Below, in pieces: positions 53,654 through 62,343 of a stretch of DNA of 64,000 nt. The notes beneath the pieces were generated by a model. That model did no database searches. It was not told the DNA's origin and worked only from the letters and a program-made list of their open reading frames with translations. This DNA is from Vibrio parahaemolyticus (lineage in GTDB: Bacteria > Pseudomonadota > Gammaproteobacteria > Enterobacterales > Vibrionaceae). How positions within the stretch are numbered: the stretch's first letter is position 1; the number at the start of each line of letters is the position of its first letter. Position numbers and translations under genes: made by a program. The stretch lies in contig NZ_UHIL01000002.1 in assembly GCF_900460535.1 (NCBI RefSeq), positions 186,001-250,000 on the forward strand, given 5' to 3'.

Positions 53654-53687
53654 AAAAACGCCCTTCCTAGAGATAGGAGGGGCGTTT
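53654..53687 (+). repeat. 34-bp direct repeat, right copy
   Basis: Identical to 49340-49373, including the full terminator hairpin, but here no plus-strand gene precedes it. The 14-bp satellite GCTCATTTTTGGAC recurs at 53716-53729, 28 bp beyond (22 bp in the left copy). The pair brackets about 4.3 kb. Confidence 0.9.
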
Positions 53688-53776
53688 GTTGTGTTAAGTA
53701 CCTGTGCTCAGCATCGCTCATTTTTGGACGAGGTCAGCGCAACAAATTTATGTCGCGTAGTGAGCCTAATAGCTAT

Positions 53777-55255
53777 TCATGATGCCGTTGGTAGTAGAAT
53801 AGAATTAGAGTGAAGCTCATACCTAGTCTCTAGATTTTGTTTTTCTATGAAACTCTTTTCTTTCTGTGAGTAAGGATTTTTCGCTTTCAAATCAAGGAAT
53901 ATACCTTGATAACGCCACCCCTTACGGCGAAGTTCACTCACCGATTGCTCTCCACTTTGTAGCTTTCTTCCATACCTATCTCTGACTGTCACAATAACTT
54001 TGGTATTGTCCGGTTGCTCATCATATCCGTACCATATTAATGCCTCGGATTTTTCACCCAATATAAATGGGTCATCGTTTGGGATATTTGAGCATTGAAC
54101 AACGGTAAACGTTTGGTTCTCTCTGTCTTTTTTGTCGCGTTGGTGAGATAAGTATTTTAAGCCAGCAACAGGTTTGAGTTTGTATTTGTAAGCGGCAGAA
54201 TCATATTCAAAGTACGAGTCATCGTAATGTGGATACATGGCTTTTTCAAACCAATCCCCGCTTGGGTTATCGACAAATTTAATCTCTGGTTCAGCATGAC
54301 TTTCAACAAAATAAGGCGTGTATTGATAGGTCACTTCAAAGAGATGCTCTTCCATGTCCGGCTTGGTAAGTGAATCAAAAGCTCGCCCCACAGATTTCTT
54401 GATTTTGTTAATCGAGTCAGGATGAGTTAAATAGATTTCAATTAAACCATGCCCTGCAATGTCTGCTGTGCTTGGCGCTATAGCGGTATTCGGTACAGGG
54501 ACAGAGCCAATTCCCGTTAGTTGCAGGCCATTAATAACAAGGTCAGAGGTTGATAAAATATAGTCACTATCAGGGGTTAATGTTGGCGAGGCCGGCGCAA
54601 TATGAACCACGTGAATATTATCAGCGTCGTATCCTAATTGAGAAACAACATACTTGTAAGATTGGTTCCCCCATAAGTTTCCTTGCGAGTGAGCAATATA
54701 AATTAGCTTTTTGCCTTTCCATGTATTGGAATCATTGATGAGTTTATGCTGCATCTGAGTTTTTTCAGTATCAGGTGAATCAATCGAAGTACTCAAGAGC
54801 TGCAAAAACTCACGAATCATCGTATTCATACCTTGGCTGACAAGGTCGGAAACAAACCCTTTAAACCATGAAAAAGTCGCACTAATTTTTTGGATGATAG
54901 AACTGTCCTGACGTCCGCTAACGATTTCCCAAAACGCTTCCCATCGGTCAAATTGCTTTTGCCCCAACTCTTGTGTTCTTTGATCAAAAGTTTCAGCAAA
55001 ATCAGCTAAGACATTCAACCCGTTACTTTCAATGTAAGAGTCATTGTAGAACAGTTGATATTCAACTGGCTCACCGTTGAATTGCTTGATACCAAGGGTT
55101 GATTCTATTTTCTTCTGCCCTTGTTTAGCTCCTTTTAGTGTCGTAGCTACACCATTAAAAAAGCCGATTGTGTAGCCTTCAATATCGCAGGAATTGGCAC
55201 TGACATGCGCGGGGAATATCGTGAAAATCAAAAGGGCACCTGTTAGCTTATTCAC
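53777..55255 (-). CDS. Exported lipase/hydrolase-like protein
   Basis: A 492-residue exported protein starting at GTG 55255 (GAGGAG 7 nt upstream), with a signal peptide cleaved near HVSA. The core KLIYIAHSQGNLWGNQS is a lipase-type nucleophile elbow with Ala replacing the first Gly of GxSxG. HGLIEIYL may hold the His. A beta-rich C-terminal region (TVRDRYGRKLQSGEQS) looks like an accessory domain. It overlaps the upstream lipoprotein gene by 8 nt, so the two products may work together. Substrate unknown. Confidence 0.75.
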   Translation of the reverse strand: MNKLTGALLIFTIFPAHVSANSCDIEGYTIGFFNGVATTLKGAKQGQKKIESTLGIKQFNGEPVEYQLFYNDSYIESNGLNVLADFAETFDQRTQELGQKQFDRWEAFWEIVSGRQDSSIIQKISATFSWFKGFVSDLVSQGMNTMIREFLQLLSTSIDSPDTEKTQMQHKLINDSNTWKGKKLIYIAHSQGNLWGNQSYKYVVSQLGYDADNIHVVHIAPASPTLTPDSDYILSTSDLVINGLQLTGIGSVPVPNTAIAPSTADIAGHGLIEIYLTHPDSINKIKKSVGRAFDSLTKPDMEEHLFEVTYQYTPYFVESHAEPEIKFVDNPSGDWFEKAMYPHYDDSYFEYDSAAYKYKLKPVAGLKYLSHQRDKKDRENQTFTVVQCSNIPNDDPFILGEKSEALIWYGYDEQPDNTKVIVTVRDRYGRKLQSGEQSVSELRRKGWRYQGIFLDLKAKNPYSQKEKSFIEKQNLETRYELHSNSILLPTAS

Positions 55256-55838
55256 AGTATTGCTCCTCAGCAGGGAGCAATGTACTGACTGAACCATCTA
55301 GCAAATGATTGTAAGTAAGATAAGCCACCGTTCTGGCTTTAGTGTTGTATGTTAGTGCTACGATTGTTTTTGACGTATCGATTGAGTCATCCACTGGGAT
55401 ACCGACAAAATCTTTGCAAGCGAGAACTTTATCGAACTCGTCGCCTATCGCCATAGCTTTGTCAATATTAGCCTCAGTCTTCTCACTCCAATCGTAATAT
55501 AGGTTTTTCTGAGTTTGACGTGCTTCTTGCTTCAATGCATTGCGCACTGGCTCTGACACTTCTAACGCATTGATGAATGCCTCGATATCGTCGCGTATTC
55601 CGTCTTTATTTTCATCACGACCTGTCAGGGAATCACTTCTATCTAGTGTGTAATCAAATTTTCGATATAGCAGAGCAAATTGGTCATCAATTGTAGGTTG
55701 AGCCTTTAGCTCTTTAGCAATCTCCGGCGTTTTTTTAAAACTTTGGTGTGGTTGATTGTGATTTGGGTCTGGAGTCGGAGTGTTTTGCTGGTTACAGCCA
55801 AAGAGAATAAGCAGGCCAAGTAGCGATAATTTTTTCAT
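55248..55838 (-). CDS. Lipoprotein with EF-hand-like motif
   Basis: A 196-residue lipoprotein: lipobox LILFGC (Cys15), a Pro/Asn-rich linker, then a helical domain with DENKDGIRDDIE, a calcium-binding EF-hand/dockerin-like loop. Two Cys (LACKD, QYCE) may pair. It is translationally coupled to the downstream lipase-like gene by an 8-nt overlap. Possibly an export or activity partner, like a lipase foldase; this is inference. Confidence 0.7.
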   Translation of the reverse strand: MKKLSLLGLLILFGCNQQNTPTPDPNHNQPHQSFKKTPEIAKELKAQPTIDDQFALLYRKFDYTLDRSDSLTGRDENKDGIRDDIEAFINALEVSEPVRNALKQEARQTQKNLYYDWSEKTEANIDKAMAIGDEFDKVLACKDFVGIPVDDSIDTSKTIVALTYNTKARTVAYLTYNHLLDGSVSTLLPAEEQYCE

Positions 55839-55964
55839 ATGAATAATCCATGTTTTTTATGGATATTACATGTGCGCTTTGCGGATAGACCAATTGCGTT
55901 TTGTTATACCGAGTAAACAACTGGCAATTTAACTCTCCATGTTTGTATGCATTTATCTTGAGAC

Positions 55965-55998
55965 AAAAACGCCCTTCACCTGAGCAAAGAGCGTTTTT
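55965..55998 (-). terminator. Terminator of the FabG-like gene
   Basis: Minus-strand stem AAAACGC-TCTT/AAGG-GCGTTTT with T-run. Its left side AAAAACGCCCTTC is shared with the 34-bp repeats but the rest differs. Confidence 0.75.
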
Positions 55999-56021
55999 TA
56001 CTTGAGGTTATGGTTCGAACA

Positions 56022-56741
56022 TTAAAGCACCAACCCACCATCAATCTTGAGCACTTGTCCGGTTATAAACGCACTTTTATCAGAGACCAGAAACGCAACG
56101 CCATTGGCGATATCTTGCACCGAGCCCATACGTCCTAGGGGCGTTTTACTTTCCATCATTTGAATGACTTTTTCTGGCAGGTTCTTGGTCATGTCGGTGG
56201 TGATAAAGCCTGGCGCGACACAGTTGACGCGTATCTGTGCACCCTTTCTTGAAAGTTCTTTCGCCCAGCCTTTGCTCATTGAGATGACGCCACCTTTACT
56301 TGCGCCGTAGTTACTTTGCCCAATATTGCCATCCGTACCCACGATAGAAGAAATGCTGACAATGCTACCTGCGCCCTGCTCTAGCATTACTGGCGCGACG
56401 CGTTGAGTAAGTAAGAACACAGCCTTTAAGTTCACATCGATTACGCTGTCCCAATCTTGTTCTAGCATGTCTGGCAGCAATGCATCGCGAGTAATACCCG
56501 CGTTATTAACCAGCGCATCGATTCTTCCATGCTGCTCTACAATACTGTCTACCACTTCGCTAACAGCAGCGGCATCGCACAAATTGACTTGATAACTGCT
56601 TAGCTGCGCCGACTGGCTCCATTCCAAAGGCGATATGTCTAGCCCGACGACGTGGAATCCATCCTCCAGTAATTGCTCACAAATAGCTTGGCCAATACCA
56701 CGTGCCGCACCAGTGACTACTGCTACTTTTTCCGGTTTCAT
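56022..56741 (-). CDS. SDR, 3-oxoacyl-ACP reductase-like (FabG family)
   Basis: A 239-residue classical SDR: TGAARGIG (residues 10-17), NNAGITRD, the Ser of SISSIVG, YGASKGG catalytic Tyr-Lys, and the C-terminal GQVLKIDGG typical of FabG/PhaB. It reduces 3-oxoacyl substrates in the family; acetoacetyl-CoA reductase is an alternative. A stand-alone gene, so the fatty-acid-synthesis FabG is probably elsewhere. Confidence 0.9.
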   Translation of the reverse strand: MKPEKVAVVTGAARGIGQAICEQLLEDGFHVVGLDISPLEWSQSAQLSSYQVNLCDAAAVSEVVDSIVEQHGRIDALVNNAGITRDALLPDMLEQDWDSVIDVNLKAVFLLTQRVAPVMLEQGAGSIVSISSIVGTDGNIGQSNYGASKGGVISMSKGWAKELSRKGAQIRVNCVAPGFITTDMTKNLPEKVIQMMESKTPLGRMGSVQDIANGVAFLVSDKSAFITGQVLKIDGGLVL

Positions 56742-56974
56742 CTTGGTCTTCCTTAAATGTTGAGATTACAAACTTGCTTGATCCTAGGCGCTTATCGTTA
56801 TGTGGGTTTGTGCTTCTCATACGCAAAGGATTTTATTTCGTTAATGAAACTATAGGAATATTCTGGAAGTCTGATGTGAACGAATCAAGACAACTTGATG
56901 ATGTTTCTGGCGATTCTCAAGTTGAATGCTAAAACAGATAAATGGGCAAGACACTAACCCATTGAATAAAAGCA
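56742..56974. other. Intergenic region upstream of the FabG-like gene
   Basis: About 230 bases with the minus-strand promoter of the SDR gene; no specific site identified. Confidence 0.3.
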
Positions 56975-57002
56975 AAAAAGCACCATTAGCGCCAATGGTG
57001 CT
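56975..57002 (-). terminator. Terminator of the zinc operon
   Basis: AGCACCATT/AATGGTGCT 9-bp stem, T-run TTTTTTGC on the minus strand. It overlaps closely with the permease stop (57008). Confidence 0.85.
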
Positions 57003-57007
57003 CTGTA

Positions 57008-57811
57008 TTAACTCTTCATCTGTAACAACACGATTTTTCTCAGCGGTGAGAAGAGATTAAATACTAAACCCGTCATAAACAGCGTAATAACAATCGTTGC
57101 ACCACTAGGCAAATCATACTTTGCAGAAGCTGCTATCCCCAACAAAATACCAATAGTTCCGATACCTAAACTGGCGGTTAAAAAACGTCTACCTTTAAGG
57201 CTCGCAGCGCATAAAGCGGGAATCACCAATAAAGCAAACTCTAGGTAAATCCCCGTCAGTTTGACGGTGATCGGCATCAAAATAGCGAAGATGAGATAAA
57301 AACCGCTACCACGCATAAATTCGGGCTTTGTACGTACTAGCAACAACATCGCACCAGTGATTACCGTCAACGGCCAAACATCTTGCCATGTCGACCACAG
57401 TAGCTGACCATTCAAAATCCCTTGAATGAAATCAGCACCATGTGGGTCTTTGCTAACAAGTAACACCGCCAAAGAGGCAGATACCACAAACAAGCTGCCA
57501 ATCATCGGCTCAAGATGCGGATGATTTCGCTTTTCTAATGCAGCAATCAATCCGCATAACAATAACGACATTATCCAAGGGCCAAGCATTGCACCAAGCC
57601 AAGATTCCGATAACCAAGGAATCCTCACGTACAAAGTAGATGAGTTTAGCCAATAATGACTAAGCGCCGCACCCAAAGCTGCGACTTGAGCCACCGCAAG
57701 GTCGATGAAAATGATCTGCCGCTTTAATACTTGCTGGCCCAGTACGACGTTACCAATTAGCGCAATCACGCCGCACAAAATAGCCGGCGCTAACCATGTG
57801 TATTCAGTCAT
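57008..57811 (-). CDS. Metal ABC transporter permease (ZnuB-like)
   Basis: A 267-residue inner-membrane permease of the ABC-3 family (zinc/manganese uptake), with about eight hydrophobic segments and the family motif IFIDLAVAQVAALGAALSHY near residue 35 (IDLAVAQVAALG). ATG 57811 overlaps the end of the binding-protein gene. Last gene of the operon; no ATPase gene follows or precedes it. Confidence 0.9.
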   Translation of the reverse strand: MTEYTWLAPAILCGVIALIGNVVLGQQVLKRQIIFIDLAVAQVAALGAALSHYWLNSSTLYVRIPWLSESWLGAMLGPWIMSLLLCGLIAALEKRNHPHLEPMIGSLFVVSASLAVLLVSKDPHGADFIQGILNGQLLWSTWQDVWPLTVITGAMLLLVRTKPEFMRGSGFYLIFAILMPITVKLTGIYLEFALLVIPALCAASLKGRRFLTASLGIGTIGILLGIAASAKYDLPSGATIVITLFMTGLVFNLFSPLRKIVLLQMKS

Positions 57812-57813
57812 GA

Positions 57814-58743
57814 TCAAAACTTCACAGCACTAGGAGAAACAAACACATCGAGTAACTCGGCAATCACTTCATCGTACAAATCATCTAAGTTCTGCTCCTT
57901 TGACACCGTCAAAGGCAATTGGACGACAGGTTTGTTTGTTTGTTGTTGCAACCACATTGCGGGGCGTTGATCTTGGTGAGACGAATACACAATCGCATCA
58001 AACGAACTTGCGTCCAACTTGGTCAGTGATTGCAGATGCGAGGTCGTCGGCGATACCCCTGGTTTCGGTTCAAGATCCGCGACTTGAACCATACCTAGCC
58101 AATCAAATAAATATCGGTAAGTGGAGTGATATCCAACAACCCGTTTCCCCTGTAATGGTTGAGCTTTTGCTTCCCATTCGTTGAGTTTTTTTCGCCAATG
58201 CGCACGAAACTTCATCCCATTGAGCTGGTAGGTTGGCGCATTTTCAGGATCAACCGCTTGCAAACGCTGAGTCACAACGCGCGAAAGCGTAATCATGTCA
58301 TTAGCCGCAAACTGCACGTGCGGATTACCATGCGCATGAATGTCACCCATACTGCGATCCACATGTTGATGTGTATCCAGCATACGTACAGAACTGGCAG
58401 CGTAAATCATGCTTTTTGCCCCATTTTGCACCGCAGCATTTGAGCTTCGTGCCTGTAGCATAGGCAACCACCCAACTTCTAGCTCTGCTCCAGAACACAT
58501 AGCCAAATCGGCTTGACGCATTTTCGCAATCAACGAAGGGCGAGCTTGCACGTAATGTGGATCTTGTTTATCGGTAGTAGCAGAATAGATATTTGCTTCC
58601 GGAGCGTGGCGTTGCAATAAAGCTTTCCATTCCGGCTCACAAACAAAAATATCCAAAGCCCATGTTGGAGAAGAAACAATGGCAGCAATCGCTGCCATTG
58701 TACCTAAACCTTTAGAGATAAAGGTTAATGACTTAGAACGCAT
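57814..58743 (-). CDS. Metal ABC transporter substrate-binding protein (ZnuA-like)
   Basis: A 309-residue periplasmic binding protein of the ZnuA/cluster-9 type, signal peptide cleaved near TWA-L. Candidate metal ligands include HVDRSMGDIHAHGNPHVQF, with the conserved His of GNPHV, and YHSTYRY. It lacks the long His/Asp loop of classical ZnuA. ATG 58743 overlaps the porin gene by 11 nt. Substrate inferred as Zn2+ from the Zur boxes upstream. Confidence 0.88.
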   Translation of the reverse strand: MRSKSLTFISKGLGTMAAIAAIVSSPTWALDIFVCEPEWKALLQRHAPEANIYSATTDKQDPHYVQARPSLIAKMRQADLAMCSGAELEVGWLPMLQARSSNAAVQNGAKSMIYAASSVRMLDTHQHVDRSMGDIHAHGNPHVQFAANDMITLSRVVTQRLQAVDPENAPTYQLNGMKFRAHWRKKLNEWEAKAQPLQGKRVVGYHSTYRYLFDWLGMVQVADLEPKPGVSPTTSHLQSLTKLDASSFDAIVYSSHQDQRPAMWLQQQTNKPVVQLPLTVSKEQNLDDLYDEVIAELLDVFVSPSAVKF

Positions 58744-59875
58744 GAGCACCGTGCGCCCCAAAAGTCATGACGTATTGCAATGTAAAGACGTCCTCTTTTT
58801 CTTTATCTTGGTTTTCTGCACGCGTGTACTGCGCACGAACAGTACCAAAGTGCGAGGAATCCCACGCAATCATCGCATCGACTTCTTTATCATTTAGCGC
58901 AGTGAAATGCATGTGGTCACCATGAGCATGACCATCGTAGCTTTCCGCCTCGCCGTAACGAACGCCAGCAGACCAGCTAGGGTTAAACCGGTATACACCC
59001 GAAACGTAGTATGCTGTTAAGTTATCAGCGGATTCAGCTTCATCTTTAAATTTGCTGTCGACCACACCATCCAACAACATGTACTCGGCAGAAAACGTAA
59101 AGTTGCGGTACTTGTAGTTACCATCCGGGGCCCATTTCCAAACAAAATCAGCACCATAAAGATTCGCACCAGTAATCGCAGCAGCGTGGCTATGTTCATG
59201 GTCATGACCGGTATCAGCATGATGATCGTGGTCAGCAAATTCTTCCACCTTGCCGTTCTTGTTTCGCAGGTAACTCAAGCCAAATTGCCAACTAGAAGAA
59301 TCTGAAATGTCGCTACCTAGTTTTAATGTTGAGGTAAATACACCAACGTCAGAACCCTCATCCACTGCCGACATCTTGCTGCCACTTAGCGCCTCAACAC
59401 CAAATTTCACAAACAGATCTGTCGGAAGAACAAGGCTCGTTCTCACGCCATCATCATAGTAATGCGAACCAAGAAACGTTCGGTACGCTAATGGACGCTC
59501 AACAAAACTATCGGTATGCATGTGTTGGTTATTCAAGTAACCAAAATCGGAAAGAAAACGCCCCGCTCGGACATTAAAGCCGTAAGGCAAAGCCAAGGTT
59601 TCGATAAACGCTTCTTCCAACATCAGTTCGGTGTCGTCAGCATGGCTTTCCAGCACTGTCGTCAAAGCGCCATGGAATTTATCGTCAATGTTTGCAGACA
59701 AACTAAGCTCAGTATGACCCAAGCCAAACCCTTCTTCTCGCTCTGAGTTATGACGTTGTCCATCTTGGTAATATCCGTCCAAAACGACACCAATTTGTGG
59801 ATTCGACAACGTATCGGCAAAAACAGGGGATGCAAAAATGCTACCAATGACTAGAGAAACCAATTTTTTATTCAC
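58733..59875 (-). CDS. Zinc-operon outer-membrane porin-like protein
   Basis: A 380-residue outer-membrane protein: signal peptide (cleaved after VFA), alternating beta-strand pattern and a C-terminal aromatic ending (TFGAHGAHAF). His-rich loops (FADHDHHADTGHDHEHSH and GHAHGDHMHF) suggest zinc capture. It is first in the operon, directly after two Zur-type palindromes, and overlaps the binding-protein gene. Likely admits zinc to the periplasm; the transport mechanism is inferred. Confidence 0.85.
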   Translation of the reverse strand: MNKKLVSLVIGSIFASPVFADTLSNPQIGVVLDGYYQDGQRHNSEREEGFGLGHTELSLSANIDDKFHGALTTVLESHADDTELMLEEAFIETLALPYGFNVRAGRFLSDFGYLNNQHMHTDSFVERPLAYRTFLGSHYYDDGVRTSLVLPTDLFVKFGVEALSGSKMSAVDEGSDVGVFTSTLKLGSDISDSSSWQFGLSYLRNKNGKVEEFADHDHHADTGHDHEHSHAAAITGANLYGADFVWKWAPDGNYKYRNFTFSAEYMLLDGVVDSKFKDEAESADNLTAYYVSGVYRFNPSWSAGVRYGEAESYDGHAHGDHMHFTALNDKEVDAMIAWDSSHFGTVRAQYTRAENQDKEKEDVFTLQYVMTFGAHGAHAF

Positions 59876-59893
59876 TACTTCTTCCTTATTGTT

Positions 59894-59934
59894 ATGTTAT
59901 AACATATGATTTTTAAGTTGTTATAATATAACAA
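59894..59934. promoter_or_regulatory. Zur boxes upstream of the zinc operon
   Basis: TTGTTATA-A-TATAACAA (59918-59934) is a perfect palindrome matching the gammaproteobacterial Zur core TGTTATA-N-TATAACA. A second palindrome ATGTTATAACAT (59894-59905) lies closer to the start codon. Zinc-bound Zur would repress the operon. Confidence 0.85.
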
Positions 59935-60081
59935 TTATCATTACACAAGAAATAATTGAAAATAGAACCCATTTGTATTCAGAAAACCGTTGAACATTGC
60001 TTAACCAACCATTGCATCAAATTACGTTTTTAAACGTATAATTGGAGCAAGAACCGACAAAATAAGTAACGGTATTTCAGT

Positions 60082-60737
60082 ATGTTGAATATGGATTTTT
60101 CTCAAAGGGTCGTCATCGAAACAGGCAGCCAAAATTGGGTTGCGAGCCCCTCTCAAGGAGTGTGGCGTAAGCCATTAGAGCGAGAGCAAAAGAATCTGGT
60201 CACGTAACCAGTGTAGTGAAGTACGAAGCAGGATCGCGTTTTTCTCCTCACCTTCACCCTTACGGAGAAGAAATTTTTGTGCTCGATGGTGTCTTCTCTG
60301 ACGAAAATGGCGACTATCCCGCGGGTTCTTATCTTCGTAACCCACCCGGCAGTCTGCACGCGCCGTTTAGCGAGAAAGGTTGTGCCATTTTGGTCAAGCT
60401 CAATCAATTTGATCCGAACGATCTTAAAACTGTTCGAATCAATACTCGAGAAACAGAATGGTTGCCTGGTATTGGCGGACTACAAGTGATGCCGTTACAT
60501 GATTTTAAGCACGAGCATGTTGCGTTGGTGAAGTGGCCCAAAGGAGAAAAGTTTCAACCTCACAGACACTTTGGTGGAGAAGAAGTTTTTGTGTTGTCTG
60601 GCGAGTTTAGGGATGAGCTAGGTATATACCCAACACATACTTGGTTGCGCTCGCCTCACATGAGTGAGCACTTCCCTTTTGTAGAAGAAGAAACGGTGAT
60701 TTGGGTGAAAACAGGACATTTGCCGCTCGGAAGTTGA
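60082..60737 (+). pseudogene. ChrR-like cupin gene with frameshift
   Basis: ATG 60082 encodes MLNMDFSQRVVIETGSQNWV and SPSQGVWRKPLERE, the usual start of ChrR-type cupins. A one-base deletion near 60185 shifts the frame so that it stops at 60207. The expected continuation (AKESGHVTSVVKYEAGS) is in the next frame and runs intact to 60737 with two cupin halves (FSPHLHPYGEEIFVLDG and FQPHRHFGGEEVFVLSGEF). Restored length about 217 residues. ChrR cupins bind zinc and can act as anti-sigma factors. The shift may be real or a sequencing error. Confidence 0.85.
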
Positions 60738-61350
60738 TCGTTCCTAAATACACATATGGAGAGTAGTCTGTCACAACATGTCTCCTCAAAGATTTAAAGT
60801 GAATCAAAAGATATGATAAATGCCCAGTTGAAGTAATATCTATCTTTAAGAATATTTTGAACTCAACCAAAATATATTAACGTACAACGCTTATCCACAA
60901 TACTAACACTCCTCACCTTCTAAAACTTGGTGTGTACTATTTTCCTATTTCAACACTACTCACATTCCTGCTACATTGGGAGAACAATAACTCTTGTTGA
61001 TACAACCATAAGTTGATATTTTTGTGACGATAATATTTGAGGTATCAAAGCGCAGTAAGAAACTTTCTTACAAAAATAGTTCCATCACTTCACCTAGTCA
61101 TGTGTAAGTCGACAAAGTCGCTTGGTGATCACATAGAAGCTGAGATCAGCACCAGCACGTCTTTGGACAAAAACTGTTTCAGCAACTTTGCTAAATTAGC
61201 AATTAACGAATAACTACAGGTATGGCATGTTGCTTTACTGAGTAACCTGTGTTGATGAGGCAAATCACAATCATAAAATCAATATGTATAGACATATAGA
61301 CTGTGTTGTAAGCACACCATGCATAGCAAGGCCTAATGTGGCTTTTATGC
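60738..61350. other. Intergenic region before the foreign catabolic genes
   Basis: About 610 bases of AT-rich Vibrio-like DNA without a credible gene. A minus-strand frame at 61203-61742 only reads across the BKACE start and is rejected. A motif TTTGGACAAAA at about 61155 resembles the satellite repeat at 49396 but is shorter. Confidence 0.4.
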
Positions 61351-61368
61351 GACAAAATCCATTTTGTC
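61351..61368. promoter_or_regulatory. Palindrome upstream of the BKACE gene
   Basis: GACAAAAT-CC-ATTTTGTC, a perfect 8-bp inverted repeat placed about 20 bp before TTGACT (possible -35) and upstream of a TACAAT. Candidate operator or promoter element for the catabolic cluster. Confidence 0.45.
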
Positions 61369-61445
61369 ACCATTTTTTGGGGGCTTGACTTTAATTTGTT
61401 ATATTTACAATGGAGGCAATTATATAGTGTAAGAAATTGAAATAT

Positions 61446-62309
61446 ATGGACAATTTGATTATCACCGCCGCCGTTAATGGCAGAATCACCCCAAGAAGTA
61501 AGAACCCCGCCGTCCCACACACGCCAAAAGAAATTGCAGATGCTGTCGTTCAGTGCAGTGAGGCAGGCGCCAGTGTCGCGCATATCCACGCCCGTGATGA
61601 AGCGGGTAAGCCAAGCTACGACAAAGACGTTTGGCGCGAGATCATCGAGCGTGTCCGCGAACGTTCCGACATTATCCTCAATCTGGGTACCTCTGGCCTC
61701 AACTTGCCACACGGCATACCAGAAGAGGAAGCCTGGAATCATCTTCAGTACGGGCCAGACATCGCTTCCTTTAACTGTGGGTCAGTGAATCATGGCGACA
61801 AGCCCTTCATCAACAGCCCCGCACTGGCAAAAAAACTCGCACTGGCGCTGAAGGAGCATCAGGTGACTCCTGAGATAGAAATTTACCATTCCGGGGTAAT
61901 CCACGAGGCCATCACCCTTCAGCAACAAGGTTACTTGGACAAGAAGTTGGTGTTTGCGTTTACGATGGGCATTCATGGTGGGGTCCGGCCGAGCTGCAAA
62001 GACTTGCTGCATCTGGTGGACTGCCTTCCTAACAACAGCATCTGGTCAGCCATCGGGATTGGGCAGGCGGAGTTGCCGCTGAACACCTACTCGATTTTAT
62101 TGGGTGGCCATGTCCGCACGGGGCTCGAAGACAACATTTATTACCGAAAAGGTGAGCTCGCTACCAGCAATGCCCAGTTGGTGGATCGCATCGTCAGACT
62201 GTCTCACGAATTGGGACGGGATGTGGCCTCTATCGATGAGGCCAGAACACTCTTAGGCCTAAACCCACAACCTGCCAAGCCCGACACCATCGCTGAGATA
62301 GCTGTGTAA
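61446..62309 (+). CDS. BKACE-family beta-keto acid cleavage enzyme (DUF849)
   Basis: A 287-residue TIM-barrel enzyme of the BKACE (DUF849, 3-keto-5-aminohexanoate cleavage) family, which condenses a beta-keto acid with acetyl-CoA and releases acetoacetate. N-terminal LIITAAVNGRITPRSKNPAV, zinc-binding HIHARD, ASFNCGSVN and the GIGQAELPLNTYS region are typical. The substrate may be a 3-oxo acid such as dehydrocarnitine. The DNA is clearly more GC-rich than the rest of the window, indicating horizontal transfer. TTG 61437 is an alternative start. Confidence 0.9.
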   Translation: MDNLIITAAVNGRITPRSKNPAVPHTPKEIADAVVQCSEAGASVAHIHARDEAGKPSYDKDVWREIIERVRERSDIILNLGTSGLNLPHGIPEEEAWNHLQYGPDIASFNCGSVNHGDKPFINSPALAKKLALALKEHQVTPEIEIYHSGVIHEAITLQQQGYLDKKLVFAFTMGIHGGVRPSCKDLLHLVDCLPNNSIWSAIGIGQAELPLNTYSILLGGHVRTGLEDNIYYRKGELATSNAQLVDRIVRLSHELGRDVASIDEARTLLGLNPQPAKPDTIAEIAV

Positions 62310-62343
62310 CCGCCGTCAAAACAAGGAATAGAAAACGTGTTAA

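Noticed and set aside
49340..53729. Integron gene-cassette array (attC sites)
   Set aside because: The repeats are plain terminators with a 14-bp satellite. They lack the paired inverse-core/core GTTRRRY boxes of attC, and the cargo has large genes in both orientations.
61203..61742. 179-aa minus-strand ORF
   Set aside because: Its N-terminal part is antisense to the BKACE gene and its C-terminal part reads AT-rich intergenic DNA; no start signal.
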